A stretch of DNA of 64,000 bases from Cellulophaga baltica. GTDB lineage: Bacteria; Bacteroidota; Bacteroidia; Flavobacteriales; Flavobacteriaceae. The stretch covers positions 251,831 through 315,830 of the forward strand of contig NZ_JAHKQN010000020.1 in the NCBI RefSeq assembly GCF_018861125.1, read 5' to 3'. The notes under the pieces are model-generated. The model was not told the DNA's origin. It made no database searches and worked only from the letters and a program-made list of their open reading frames with translations. Below, one piece after another: positions 45,616 to 54,831 of the stretch; position 1 is the stretch's first letter, and every line of letters starts with the position of its first letter. Position numbers and translations under genes: made by a program.

Positions 45616-48600
45616 ATGAAAAAAGCAACAGCAATACTTATACTTATATTATTCTCACAGATGACACAGGCACAAGACAACAATTCATCATACAAAATTT
45701 TATGGGAGAAAGTTAAAAAGTTAGAGAATGATAGGCTCACTAAATCTGCTCTAGAAACTGTTGATTTTATTAAAACTAAAGCAAGAAAAGAGGAGAATAC
45801 ATCTCAAATAGTAAAATCGCTTCTTTTTTCTTCTAAATATATATTGATACTTGAAGAAGATGCACAGCTTGCTATTATTAATGATTTTAAATCTGAAATT
45901 GCACAAGCAAAAGCGCCTACTAAAAATGTTTTAGAAAGTTATTTAGCAAATTTATACTGGCAATTTTTTCAACAAAACAGGTATCTGTTTTATAACCGAA
46001 CTAAAACTGAAGAAAAAGTTGATGCTACTGATTTTAGAACTTGGGATTTAACGACACTTTTTAATGAAATAAGCATTCATTTTAATGCTTCATTAGAAAA
46101 CAGTGCTTTTTTAAAAGGAGTGTCTGTTCGTGATTTTGAAGTAGTATTAAACACACAAGATCAATCTGAAAAATACAGACCAACTTTATATGATTTATTG
46201 GCACATACCGCATTGGATTTTTATACCACTACTGAAACAAGTATTACGCGTCCTGCTGATAAATTTGAGATTGACAACCCAGAAATGATTTGCGAAGGGT
46301 ATCAATTTATCAATCAAAAAATAGCAACTACAGATGCTACTTCATTGCAATCAAAGGCATTGCTTATTTATCAAGAATTATTAAAATTTCATGCCAATGA
46401 TAAAAATTTAGACGCTTACGTTACCGTAGATATTGAACGTTTGAACTTTATTAAAGAAAATGCGACCTTCAATTCTGTTTCAGATTTTATGCTGACAACA
46501 CTGCAAAACTCATCAGAGCACATAAAAAATGATGCTAACTGGGCGTTGTACCAATACGAAATAGCAAATTTATATTACCAGCTGGGTAATTCTTATTCAC
46601 CTAATGCAAAAGAAGAACACCGATGGAAAAAGAAAGAAGCTATAGCGCTTTGCGAAACAATTATTGCAAAATTTCCTAAGAGTGTAGGCGCATCAAAAAG
46701 TCATAATTTAAAAAATAACATAACACAAAAAAGTCTTTCATTAACCAACGAAAAGTTTATTTCGGTAAATAAACCTTCTCGAATACTTTTAAAGTATACC
46801 TATATTAATGACTTAGAGTTTACGGCTTATTCTATCAATTCAAAACAGCTAGAGGAGTTACATAAAATTTATCAAGATGATAAACAGTTGGCCTTTATAA
46901 AAAAATTAAAAACCTATAAAACTTGGAGTGATACGCTAAAAGATGAAAGCGATTACCAATCACACAGTATTGAAGTTGTAGTTCCTGAATTAAAAAACGG
47001 ACAATATGTTATCGTTGCTAGACCTAAAAATGATACTACAAACTCTTTTGCATTTAGCACCTTACAAGCGACAGATATGGTTTTGGTGGAATCACAATCA
47101 AATTCAGAACATATTTTTCAGGTAATTGACAGAGAAAATGGTAAACCACTGATTGATGTAAAATTGGCATTGACTTACCGAATAAATTATGACAACAAGT
47201 TTATCACTAGAAATTTTACTACAGATAAAAATGGATTGGTTACAATTTCTAAATCTGAAGACGATTGGACAGAAATTCATATAAAAGTATCAAACAGTAC
47301 TGATGTAGCATATTTTGACAATTTTTACATTAACCGAGATTATACAAGAATACCCAATAAAGATACACAATATAGTAGCTTTTTATTTACAGATAGAAGT
47401 ATTTACCGCCCAGGCCAACCTTTGTACTTTAAAGGAATTGCAATGGCTAGTAAAGATAATAGTCAATCCGTTTTAACGGATACTACTGTTGAAGTAAGAT
47501 TAGTTGATGCTAATTATCAAGAAGTAAAAAGCTTAAGCTTTAAAACAAACGAATACGGTTCATTTACAGGAGAATTTATTTTACCAACTAATGGATTAAC
47601 AGGTAATTATCAATTACAAGTAAGTTCAAAACAAGTGCGCATAAATGGTAGTGCCTATTTTAATGTTGAGGAGTATAAGCGTCCTAAATTTAAAGCCTCT
47701 TTTAACCCTGTAACAGAAACGTATAAAGTAAATGATACGGTAAAAGTAACAGGAACTGCAGTGGCATATGCAGGTAGCACTATTAGCGATGCTAAAGTAA
47801 GTTATACTGTAAAACGTAACGTTTATTATCCAAGATGGTATTATTGGTCACGTTCATATTACAATAATTCTTCTAACCAAGAAATTGCATTAGGAGAAAC
47901 TACAACCGATGGTTCAGGTAATTTTACGGTACCTTTTAAAGCAATACCTGAGTCTGGTGCATCTCCTGCAAATTCACCAACATTTAGCTATACGGTTACT
48001 GCGACAATTACTGATGTTAATGGCGAAACGCATGACACATCTACAACAGTAAATGTTGGGTATCATACACTCACAGCGCGTATAAATAGTAGCGATGTTA
48101 TTGACAAAAATGCTAAGGATAATAAACTTTCAATAAGTACAAGTAATTTGAACGGGCAATTTGTACCTGCAAAAGGAACATTAAAAATGTACAAATTAGT
48201 GGCTCCTGAACATGTGCTTAGAAACAGACCTTGGTCTGCTCCTGATTATAAAAGTTTATCTAAATCAGAATTTAAAAAATTATTCCCGCACGAGGCTTAT
48301 GATGCCGAATACGATAGTAAAAATTGGGAGAAAGGTAAATTAGTTTGGTCTACAGATTTTGATAACGGTAAAAATAGTACAGTAGAACTCCCGAATACAA
48401 AAAAATGGGAATCAGGAGCCTATGTTATTGAACTTGAGACCAAAGATAAATTTGATCAATTAGTGAAAGATAAAGTAATCACTAAATTATTTAGTGAAAA
48501 TGATAAAACTTTAGCTGACCAACAATTGTTTACTATAGCTACTGATAAAGAAAGTTATGAGATTGGTGACAATGTAAAAATTACTTTAAAATCGGCCATA

Positions 48601-51600
48601 AAAGATGTGTATGTTACTGTTGCTGTAGAAAAAAATGAGAAGATTATAAGTACTAAAATTATTCATTTAGAAAATACTATAAAAAGCTTTACGGTTCCGG
48701 TAACTAAAGAAGATCTTGGTGGTTTTGCTTTAAGTTATAGTTTTTCTGCTTTCAATGCGTTTACATCAGGAGTTGCACAAATTACAATACCTTATCCAAC
48801 TACAGATTTACAGATAGAAACAATTACTTTCCGAGATAAATTACAGCCGGGAACTGAAGAAACATGGTCTTTTAAAATTAAAGGTCCGAAAGGCGATAAA
48901 GTTACAGCTGAAATTTTAGCGAGTATGTACGATGCCTCTTTAGATGCTTTTGGTGGTAGCCGAAATAACTGGTATTTAAATGCTATTTCAAAACCAAGGT
49001 ATTACTCGCAATTTCGTAAAAATGCAAACAATAGTTACGGGAACAAGAGTTTTGATACCAACTGGAATTTTAACTCAGGCTATTCACATTCTTGGCAAGG
49101 GTATGACTCCTTTAATTGGTACGGTCTAAATATTGGTTATTACAGCCGTAATCAGAATTTTTCTACGATGCGTATGAAAAGAAGTGCTTCCCCTGCAATG
49201 CTTGAAGATAGTGTAGAGATGGATTTTAATGAGGTTAGTGAAGTTATTGCTGTTAATGATAATGCTACGGGTATCGCAAATGAACCTGCTCCTGAGCTTA
49301 ATAGTCAAGTTACGAATGAAACGGATTTTGATGCTATTGCTATTCGCGAAAATTTACAAGAAACAGCCTTTTTCTTTCCACAATTACAAACGGATAAGGA
49401 AGGGAACATAAGTTTCAGTTTTACAACACCTGAAGCCCTAACCGAATGGAAATTTCAATTATTAGCACATACTAAAAATTTGGCATCTAGTGTTACTCAT
49501 TTATCAACCGTAACACAAAAAGAACTGATGGTAACGCCAAATGCTCCTCGTTTTTTAAGAGAAGGCGATCAAATTGTAATCAGCTCAAAAATTTCAAACC
49601 TAACTGATAAAGAATTAAGTGGTGAAGCAAAATTGGTGTTAACAGATGTTATAACCAATAAAGATATTTCTACAAGTCTAGCAAATGAGCAATTAAAAAC
49701 ATTTACTGTAGATGCTGTTGGGAATACACAAGTATCATGGACACTTACAATTCCTAAAAATTTACAAGTAGTGCAATATAAGGTGATTGCAAAAACAGGA
49801 GAGTATAGTGATGGTGAACAAAATGTATTGCCTGTACTAAGTAACCGTATGTTGGTGACTGAAACTCTGCCAATGTGGGTGCGTAGCAATCAAACTAAAA
49901 ACTTTAGTTTAGATAAGTTGAAGAACAACACATCAAGCACCTTAAACAATCATAAATATACGCTCGAAATTACATCAAACCCGGCGTGGTATGCCGTACA
50001 AGCATTACCGTATTTAATGGAATATCCGTATGAATGTAATGAACAGACATTTTCAAGATATTACGCAAATACTTTGGCGAGCCATATTGCAAATAGCAAC
50101 CCAAGAATACAAGAAGTATTTAACCAATGGACAAATTCTGATGCTTTGTTGAGCAATTTAGAAAAAAATCAAGAATTAAAATCGCTATTAATACAAGAAA
50201 CACCTTGGTTGCGTGATGCACAGTCAGAAACTGAACAGAAAAAACGTATTGCTTTGCTTTTCAATATGAATAAGATGAAAAATGAGCAAGCTTCAGCATT
50301 AAATAAATTGCAACAAAACCAAATGAGTGCTGGCGGATGGTCATGGTTTGCTGGTGGTCGTGCAAACAGATACATTACACAACATATAATTACAGGCTTT
50401 GGGCATTTGAACAAATTAGGCGTAACTACTACAGATGCTAGCACAGAAAAAATGATTAAAAATGCGGTCAAATATTTAGATGATGCTTTTGTTGCAGAGT
50501 ATGAGTACATGAAAAAGCATACGAAGAATATTAATAATAACCATTTAACCAATAGCCAAATTCATTACTTGTACATGCGTAGCTTTTTTAGCAATATAAA
50601 AACAAGTAGTAAAGTAGCTAAAATTACAAGCTACTATAAAGGGCAAGCACAAAAATATTGGAAAAACAACAACTTATATGCTAAGGGAATGTTGGCTTTG
50701 GTGCTGCATAGAATGGATGATACAAAAACAGCCAATAAAATTATTCGTGCTTTAGAAGAGAATAGTATTGTTAATGATGAGTTGGGTATGTACTGGAAAG
50801 AAAATACCAACTCGTGGTACTGGTACCAAGCACCAATAGAAACACAAGCCCTATTAATTGAAGCTTTTGCCGAAATTAAAAATGATGTTGATACCATTGA
50901 TAATTTAAAAATATGGTTATTAAAAAATAAGCAAACCAACCAATGGAAAACTACCAAAGCAACTACGGAGGCTGTATATGCTTTGTTACTACAAGGTAGC
51001 GATTGGCTTTCTGTTACTGATGCCGTTACTGTTTTAGTAGGTGGTGAAAAAATACCTGATACAAAGTTAGAAAACGTAAAAGTAGAAGCAGGCACTGGTT
51101 ATTATAAAACCTCATGGGCAGAAAATGAAATAACACCTAAAATGGCCGATGTACAAATTTCTAAAAAAGGAAATGGCATAGCATGGGGTGCTGTATACTG
51201 GCAATATTTTGAAGATTTAGATAAAATTACTACTGCCGAAACACCACTAAAATTAAAGAAAAAGTTATTTAAAACTAACAATACAAAAACAGGTGAAGAA
51301 CTTACTGAAATAACCAATAATACTGATTTAAAAGTGGGCGATTTGGTACGTGTACGTATTGAGTTAAGAGCCGACCGTGATATGGAATACATTCATATGA
51401 AAGATATGCGTGCCTCAGGTTTAGAACCTGTTACAGTATTTTCGCAATACAAATGGCAAGATGGTTTAGGCTATTATGAAAGTACAAAAGATGCTAGTAC
51501 TAATTTCTTTTTTGACTATTTACCAAAAGGTGTATATGTTTTTGAATACGATTTAAGAGTGAATAACGCTGGCGATTTTAGTAACGGTATTACCACCATA

Positions 51601-51666
51601 CAAAGCATGTATGCACCAGAATTTAGTAGCCATAGTGAAGGTGTACGTGTAAAAGTGGGTAAATAA
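45616..51666 (+). CDS. Secreted alpha-2-macroglobulin-family protein with thioester motif
   Basis: The ATG at 45616 gives MKKATAILILILFSQMTQAQ, a signal peptide; an upstream TTG at 45580 is inside the promoter box. The 2016-residue protein has about 500 residues of helical N-terminal region, an MG2 domain (FTDRSIYRPGQPLYFKG), further macroglobulin domains, the bait/A2M region (FFFPQLQTDKEGNISFSFTTPEALTEWKF, in parts), and a thioester motif CNEQ at 1474-1477 in PYECNEQTFSRY. A terpenoid-like helical domain and an end domain follow. Such proteins trap proteases attacking the cell. The usual partner pbpC is not adjacent. Confidence 0.92.
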   Translation: MKKATAILILILFSQMTQAQDNNSSYKILWEKVKKLENDRLTKSALETVDFIKTKARKEENTSQIVKSLLFSSKYILILEEDAQLAIINDFKSEIAQAKAPTKNVLESYLANLYWQFFQQNRYLFYNRTKTEEKVDATDFRTWDLTTLFNEISIHFNASLENSAFLKGVSVRDFEVVLNTQDQSEKYRPTLYDLLAHTALDFYTTTETSITRPADKFEIDNPEMICEGYQFINQKIATTDATSLQSKALLIYQELLKFHANDKNLDAYVTVDIERLNFIKENATFNSVSDFMLTTLQNSSEHIKNDANWALYQYEIANLYYQLGNSYSPNAKEEHRWKKKEAIALCETIIAKFPKSVGASKSHNLKNNITQKSLSLTNEKFISVNKPSRILLKYTYINDLEFTAYSINSKQLEELHKIYQDDKQLAFIKKLKTYKTWSDTLKDESDYQSHSIEVVVPELKNGQYVIVARPKNDTTNSFAFSTLQATDMVLVESQSNSEHIFQVIDRENGKPLIDVKLALTYRINYDNKFITRNFTTDKNGLVTISKSEDDWTEIHIKVSNSTDVAYFDNFYINRDYTRIPNKDTQYSSFLFTDRSIYRPGQPLYFKGIAMASKDNSQSVLTDTTVEVRLVDANYQEVKSLSFKTNEYGSFTGEFILPTNGLTGNYQLQVSSKQVRINGSAYFNVEEYKRPKFKASFNPVTETYKVNDTVKVTGTAVAYAGSTISDAKVSYTVKRNVYYPRWYYWSRSYYNNSSNQEIALGETTTDGSGNFTVPFKAIPESGASPANSPTFSYTVTATITDVNGETHDTSTTVNVGYHTLTARINSSDVIDKNAKDNKLSISTSNLNGQFVPAKGTLKMYKLVAPEHVLRNRPWSAPDYKSLSKSEFKKLFPHEAYDAEYDSKNWEKGKLVWSTDFDNGKNSTVELPNTKKWESGAYVIELETKDKFDQLVKDKVITKLFSENDKTLADQQLFTIATDKESYEIGDNVKITLKSAIKDVYVTVAVEKNEKIISTKIIHLENTIKSFTVPVTKEDLGGFALSYSFSAFNAFTSGVAQITIPYPTTDLQIETITFRDKLQPGTEETWSFKIKGPKGDKVTAEILASMYDASLDAFGGSRNNWYLNAISKPRYYSQFRKNANNSYGNKSFDTNWNFNSGYSHSWQGYDSFNWYGLNIGYYSRNQNFSTMRMKRSASPAMLEDSVEMDFNEVSEVIAVNDNATGIANEPAPELNSQVTNETDFDAIAIRENLQETAFFFPQLQTDKEGNISFSFTTPEALTEWKFQLLAHTKNLASSVTHLSTVTQKELMVTPNAPRFLREGDQIVISSKISNLTDKELSGEAKLVLTDVITNKDISTSLANEQLKTFTVDAVGNTQVSWTLTIPKNLQVVQYKVIAKTGEYSDGEQNVLPVLSNRMLVTETLPMWVRSNQTKNFSLDKLKNNTSSTLNNHKYTLEITSNPAWYAVQALPYLMEYPYECNEQTFSRYYANTLASHIANSNPRIQEVFNQWTNSDALLSNLEKNQELKSLLIQETPWLRDAQSETEQKKRIALLFNMNKMKNEQASALNKLQQNQMSAGGWSWFAGGRANRYITQHIITGFGHLNKLGVTTTDASTEKMIKNAVKYLDDAFVAEYEYMKKHTKNINNNHLTNSQIHYLYMRSFFSNIKTSSKVAKITSYYKGQAQKYWKNNNLYAKGMLALVLHRMDDTKTANKIIRALEENSIVNDELGMYWKENTNSWYWYQAPIETQALLIEAFAEIKNDVDTIDNLKIWLLKNKQTNQWKTTKATTEAVYALLLQGSDWLSVTDAVTVLVGGEKIPDTKLENVKVEAGTGYYKTSWAENEITPKMADVQISKKGNGIAWGAVYWQYFEDLDKITTAETPLKLKKKLFKTNNTKTGEELTEITNNTDLKVGDLVRVRIELRADRDMEYIHMKDMRASGLEPVTVFSQYKWQDGLGYYESTKDASTNFFFDYLPKGVYVFEYDLRVNNAGDFSNGITTIQSMYAPEFSSHSEGVRVKVGK

Positions 51667-51746
51667 TTATCATTATTTTTTGCATTTGCGGTTTTCCCCA
51701 ATTGAGAGTAAGAATTTTATAGTATTTTTAAAAAGTGTAAAAGTTA

Positions 51747-51772
51747 GGATATGTGTACTAGTACACATATCC
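51747..51772. repeat. Perfect 26-bp palindrome at the start of the cassette-like region
   Basis: A perfect inverted repeat centred on ACTAGT (half-site GGATATGTGTACT) lies 20 nt before the first small gene. Its inner half TAGTACACATAT recurs in the repeat at 54727-54793 and, with changes, at 55856-55921. It is followed at once by the core GTTAGCAAAC. Confidence 0.75.
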
Positions 51773-51776
51773 GTAC

Positions 51777-51786
51777 GTTAGCAAAC
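51777..51786 (+). repeat. Cassette core before the first small gene
   Basis: GTTAGCAAAC lies 5 nt before the ATG at 51792. Its exact reverse complement GTTTGCTAAC occurs at 52622-52631, right after the second small gene, so the two cores bracket both genes. Confidence 0.6.
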
Positions 51787-51791
51787 ATTTA

Positions 51792-52196
51792 ATGAGAGTT
51801 TGGAATATACTTTTGATTTTAGCAATAGCTTATGGTTGTCAAAATGACCGAAATCTTGAAGGAAACTATTTTGTATGCAGCAATGGCGAATACTCAGAGG
51901 TATACTTCAAAAAGGACTCAATGAGCATGGCAGCAGATAATGAATGGATTTCACTTACTGAATGGAGAAAAATCGAACTTAAAAATGATACTCTTTATTT
52001 TGATACGTTTGGAGAATGGCGAGAATCATCGAGAGCTCAAATAAAATACGTCGGTAAAGATAAAATCCAATTGAGAATTTTAGAAACTAACAAAACGATA
52101 GAACTAGAACCTATTTATGAAAATCTAAACTTTGAAAAACCTAAAAAACTCTGGGATAGCTTTATAAGGCGGCTGAATTCCCATAAATGTGAATAA
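51792..52196 (+). CDS. Lipoprotein of unknown function, cassette-like gene 1
   Basis: The 134-residue protein has a lipobox (AYGC) and a mature beta-rich part (EGNYFVCSNGEYSEVYFKKDS, DTLYFDTFGEWRES). I recognise no family. It lies between two GTT..AAC cores, 5 nt after the first one, with no promoter of its own visible. It is followed by a 27-nt spacer and the second small gene. Confidence 0.6.
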   Translation: MRVWNILLILAIAYGCQNDRNLEGNYFVCSNGEYSEVYFKKDSMSMAADNEWISLTEWRKIELKNDTLYFDTFGEWRESSRAQIKYVGKDKIQLRILETNKTIELEPIYENLNFEKPKKLWDSFIRRLNSHKCE

Positions 52197-52203
52197 TAAA
52201 AAC

Positions 52204-52213
52204 GTTGGCTAAC
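52204..52213 (+). repeat. Cassette core between the first and second small genes
   Basis: GTTGGCTAAC lies 10 nt before the ATG at 52224. It differs from the core at 52622 (GTTTGCTAAC) by one base. The motif is quasi-palindromic, so it resembles its neighbours in both orientations. Confidence 0.5.
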
Positions 52214-52223
52214 TTTTATCAAA

Positions 52224-52604
52224 ATGAAGGAAATTATTGTTGAGAAAAATGAAGAAGATGAAGGTCTAATACCTCATGTATGGCGACCAATTTTCAAGGA
52301 AATTGTTAGTGCTTTTGTAAAGAAAGACTACGCTTTAAGAACAGGAATTGATAAGGTAACTTCTGTCTCTGAAAATACAGCTGAACAAATCAAAGAGTAC
52401 ATCGAAGACTATGGTGAGGAATTGGTTGAACTTCCCGAAGAATCTTGGAAAACATCAGTTTATATTTATTACGGTGAGTATTGGAATTTACTAATTGATT
52501 TATGGACAAAGGCTGAGGGATTGAGTGACTTGGTGCTTAATGCTGAAGTAAGAGAAGAGAACGATGGATATGTGGTAAAAATTAGACTAGTCTATGTTCC
52601 TTAG
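52224..52604 (+). CDS. Small cytoplasmic protein resembling DUF7668, cassette-like gene 2
   Basis: The 126-residue acidic protein has no signal or membrane segment. It contains PHVWRPIFKEIVSAFVKKDY and EYIEDYGEELVELPEESWKTSVY, which recall the DUF7668 family often found in accessory regions next to immunity-like genes. The match is from memory and is not certain. It is bracketed by cores at 52204 and 52622. Confidence 0.55.
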   Translation: MKEIIVEKNEEDEGLIPHVWRPIFKEIVSAFVKKDYALRTGIDKVTSVSENTAEQIKEYIEDYGEELVELPEESWKTSVYIYYGEYWNLLIDLWTKAEGLSDLVLNAEVREENDGYVVKIRLVYVP

Positions 52605-52621
52605 AATTGGAAAATAAAAAC

Positions 52622-52830
52622 GTTTGCTAACAAAACCTAAACGTAATGCGGACTTTAGGGCAAAACCGAAAGGTCAATGTATATTTATAAAGTCGCTAAA
52701 TCTTATGGATTTAGCTTTGGACAAGAAAAAAATAATACTAAACAATAAGCTTTAGCTTCGTGCGTAGACGGAAACGAAAAGTTTCCTTGCCTCCGGCACT
52801 ACGCTTAGCTCAAGCGTTGTAAACAAGGCA
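52622..52830 (+). repeat. Long imperfect inverted-repeat element A (attC-like)
   Basis: This non-coding element starts with GTTTGCTAAC and ends with GTTGTAAAC (52816-52824). The left arm 52637-52652 pairs with the right arm 52792-52808: 14 normal pairs, two A-C mismatches that become T-G wobbles on the bottom strand, and one unpaired base. An inner GGAAAC/GTTTCC stem lies at about 52770. The 62-bp part 52644-52705 matches 55 of 62 bases at 55783-55844. The element is seen; the attC-like role is inferred. Confidence 0.6.
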
Positions 52831-52839
52831 AAAAAATTA

Positions 52840-53775
52840 ATGAGAAAGGAATTATTAGACTCGAAAAAGAAATCCGCAAAAAAGCTTCGAGTTTGTATGT
52901 TTGATAATTGTAATAAAACAGCGATTAAATCTCATGTATTACAGAAAAATGGTATTTTAAGGGAAATATCAGTCAATAATCACCTCATTCAGCCTTTACC
53001 ACCTAGTCCATTTGAAACTGAAAACAAAGGCGTTTTTGATTTCAAGAAAATAGGGGTTAACGATGTTTATACTTTTAAAGGCTTTTGTAAAGAACATGAC
53101 AACGATTTATTTGAAGTAATCGAGTCTAATGAAAATCTGAACTTTGATAATGAAGAACAAAAAGCGTTGCTTAGTTATAGAGGTTTATGTCAGGAAATTA
53201 GGAGAAAAGAAATTGCCCATGAGTGGCTAAGTGATGTGATAAAAGCATGTCCCATTCAGAGCATACATATGATGCAATCAACAATGTTAGGCTATAAACA
53301 TGGAATAGAAAATCTAACGTATTTTAAAACTGAATTTGAAAAAGCTATAAAATCAAATGACTTTTCTTCATTTGTACTTCGAACGATAAAAATTCCAAAA
53401 ATCGAATTATGTATTTCTGTACCGTTAAACATTGACGATAATAAAGGGATTGATAAAATTCCATATACTACTTCTTTTATTAATGTTTTTCCAAAAAACA
53501 ATACTTGCTACATTATCGCAGGATTTCATAAAGACTATAAGTGTAATTGGACAAACAAATTTTTAAAAAACATAAGTACTGGCAAAAGGAAAATAATATT
53601 TAAAGAGCTAAGTGATTTGGTAACCACTAGACTTGAATTCTGGACTATGTCTCCAAATTTGTTTAATAAAATATCAGATAAGAATATTAAAAAATACAAA
53701 AAACTGTTCACAGATAATCTTTTCAATCATAGTCAAAGTTTAAAAACCGAATTGAACTTATTTAGACATATTTGA
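52840..53775 (+). CDS. Zinc-ribbon / HNH-like protein of unknown function, cassette-like gene 3
   Basis: The 311-residue protein has paired cysteines C19-x4-C24, a Ser-His at 31-32 (AIKSHVLQKNGIL) and C83-x2-H86-D87 in FKGFCKEHDNDLFEVIE. This C-C...H...C-H-D arrangement resembles a treble-clef/HNH-type zinc fold in accessory, often defence-related, proteins. The rest is a mixed alpha/beta domain of unknown type. The gene is bracketed by exact complementary cores, GTTGTAAAC before and GTTTACAAC after, as a single cassette would be. Confidence 0.6.
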   Translation: MRKELLDSKKKSAKKLRVCMFDNCNKTAIKSHVLQKNGILREISVNNHLIQPLPPSPFETENKGVFDFKKIGVNDVYTFKGFCKEHDNDLFEVIESNENLNFDNEEQKALLSYRGLCQEIRRKEIAHEWLSDVIKACPIQSIHMMQSTMLGYKHGIENLTYFKTEFEKAIKSNDFSSFVLRTIKIPKIELCISVPLNIDDNKGIDKIPYTTSFINVFPKNNTCYIIAGFHKDYKCNWTNKFLKNISTGKRKIIFKELSDLVTTRLEFWTMSPNLFNKISDKNIKKYKKLFTDNLFNHSQSLKTELNLFRHI

Positions 53776-53783
53776 AAAGCCCA

Positions 53784-53985
53784 GTTTACAACAAAACCTA
53801 TGCTTAATGTGGGCTAAGGTGATTATTCGCAGCGTTTGCGTATTTTTATGATGTCCACAAAATCTTTAGGATTTTGCTTTAAACAAGGAAAAGAAAAAAC
53901 AAAACAAAAAGATTTTGCTATGTGTGCGACGGAAACGAAAAATTTCCTTAATTCCACACTACGCTTAGTAGCAACGTCAGCCAAA
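53784..53985 (+). repeat. Long imperfect inverted-repeat element B (attC-like)
   Basis: This is a second copy of element A: it begins GTTTACAAC then ACAAAACC, and its 53856-53970 part aligns with A at 52696-52809. The arms 53798-53812 and 53954-53968 pair with 12 of 15 normal pairs. A C-G pair in A (52649 with 52796) is a T-A pair here, a compensatory change that supports a real folded structure. The end at about 53973 (CGTCAGCC) is a degenerate core before the next gene. Confidence 0.55.
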
Positions 53986-53997
53986 AAAAAAAACTTA

Positions 53998-54633
53998 ATG
54001 AGATTAATATTGAAAATTTTTATTATAATTCCAATTATATTGAGTGGTTGTATTACTCAAGAAAATAATGAAAAACATATATTTTATATTCACGGCAGGA
54101 TAATTGAGCAACAAGGAAAAAATGCTATTAGTGAAAAATTCGGAAAATATGAATTTGACAGTATTATATCTGCTATAGAAGTAGAAAATTCTATTGTTCA
54201 CTATGAGATTCGAAAAAAGAATGTAGAACCTAGGAATTATGCAAATAAAGTTTCTAAACAGATTGATAGTCTAATTAAATCTGGAATAAAACCTATTGAC
54301 ATTACTGTTATAGGAGCTTCTAAAGGAGCAATAATTGCCTCTAATATTTCTGACATTAATGAATCTCAAATTAATTATGTTTTTCTTGCTGGCAATAACG
54401 AATATCAAGAAAATAATAACGAGTGGAAGTTTCATGGACAAGTGTTATGTATATATGATTTGTCTGATGGAATTGCGGGAAAAAATTACAGTCATTGGAA
54501 AAATAAAGAAAACTTTACAACAAAATTTGAACAACTTGAAATAGAAACAAATTTAGGGCATGGATTTTTATATAAACCTTTAAGAGTTTGGACTGAACCA
54601 GCAAAGACATGGATATTGACACAAACCTTATAA
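53998..54633 (+). CDS. Lipoprotein with alpha/beta-hydrolase-like motifs, cassette-like gene 4
   Basis: The ATG at 53998 gives MRLILKIFIIIPIILSGC, a good lipobox; the longer in-frame start at 53836 lies inside repeat element B. The 211-residue protein has FYIHGRIIE near the start, GASKGA with the GxSxG nucleophile pattern in the middle, and NLGHGFLY near the end, so a hydrolase fold with Ser and His is plausible. I do not know the family. No promoter is seen. Confidence 0.65.
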   Translation: MRLILKIFIIIPIILSGCITQENNEKHIFYIHGRIIEQQGKNAISEKFGKYEFDSIISAIEVENSIVHYEIRKKNVEPRNYANKVSKQIDSLIKSGIKPIDITVIGASKGAIIASNISDINESQINYVFLAGNNEYQENNNEWKFHGQVLCIYDLSDGIAGKNYSHWKNKENFTTKFEQLEIETNLGHGFLYKPLRVWTEPAKTWILTQTL

Positions 54634-54726
54634 AAAAAGAAAACAGCCGAACGCACGACAAAGAACTGAGGTAAAAAACAAACAAAACCTTCATTAAATT
54701 TAGATAATATTATTCTAGGCTTATAG

Positions 54727-54793
54727 ATTCAAAAAAATGTATTTTAGTACACATATATAAAATTGTAGTAGGTTATTAGATAGAGTGCAGTTA
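54727..54793 (+). repeat. 67-bp repeat D, matching 55856-55921
   Basis: The sequence from ATTCAAAAAA to GATAGAGTGCAGTTA is repeated at 55856-55921 with about six changes and one indel. It contains TAGTACACATAT, the half of the 26-bp palindrome at 51747-51772. It ends at the core GTTAAC, 30 to 40 nt before the next gene. Confidence 0.7.
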
Positions 54794-54831
54794 ACTACAA
54801 CTAAAAACAAAAAGAGTCCAATTTGAAAAAC

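Noticed and set aside
49569-51701. Several minus-strand frames inside the alpha-2-macroglobulin gene
   Set aside because: They are antisense to a well-supported long gene and look like shadow translations.
53836-53997. Longer N-terminus for cassette-like gene 4
   Set aside because: The added 54 residues are translated from repeat element B; the ATG at 53998 starts a proper lipoprotein signal.
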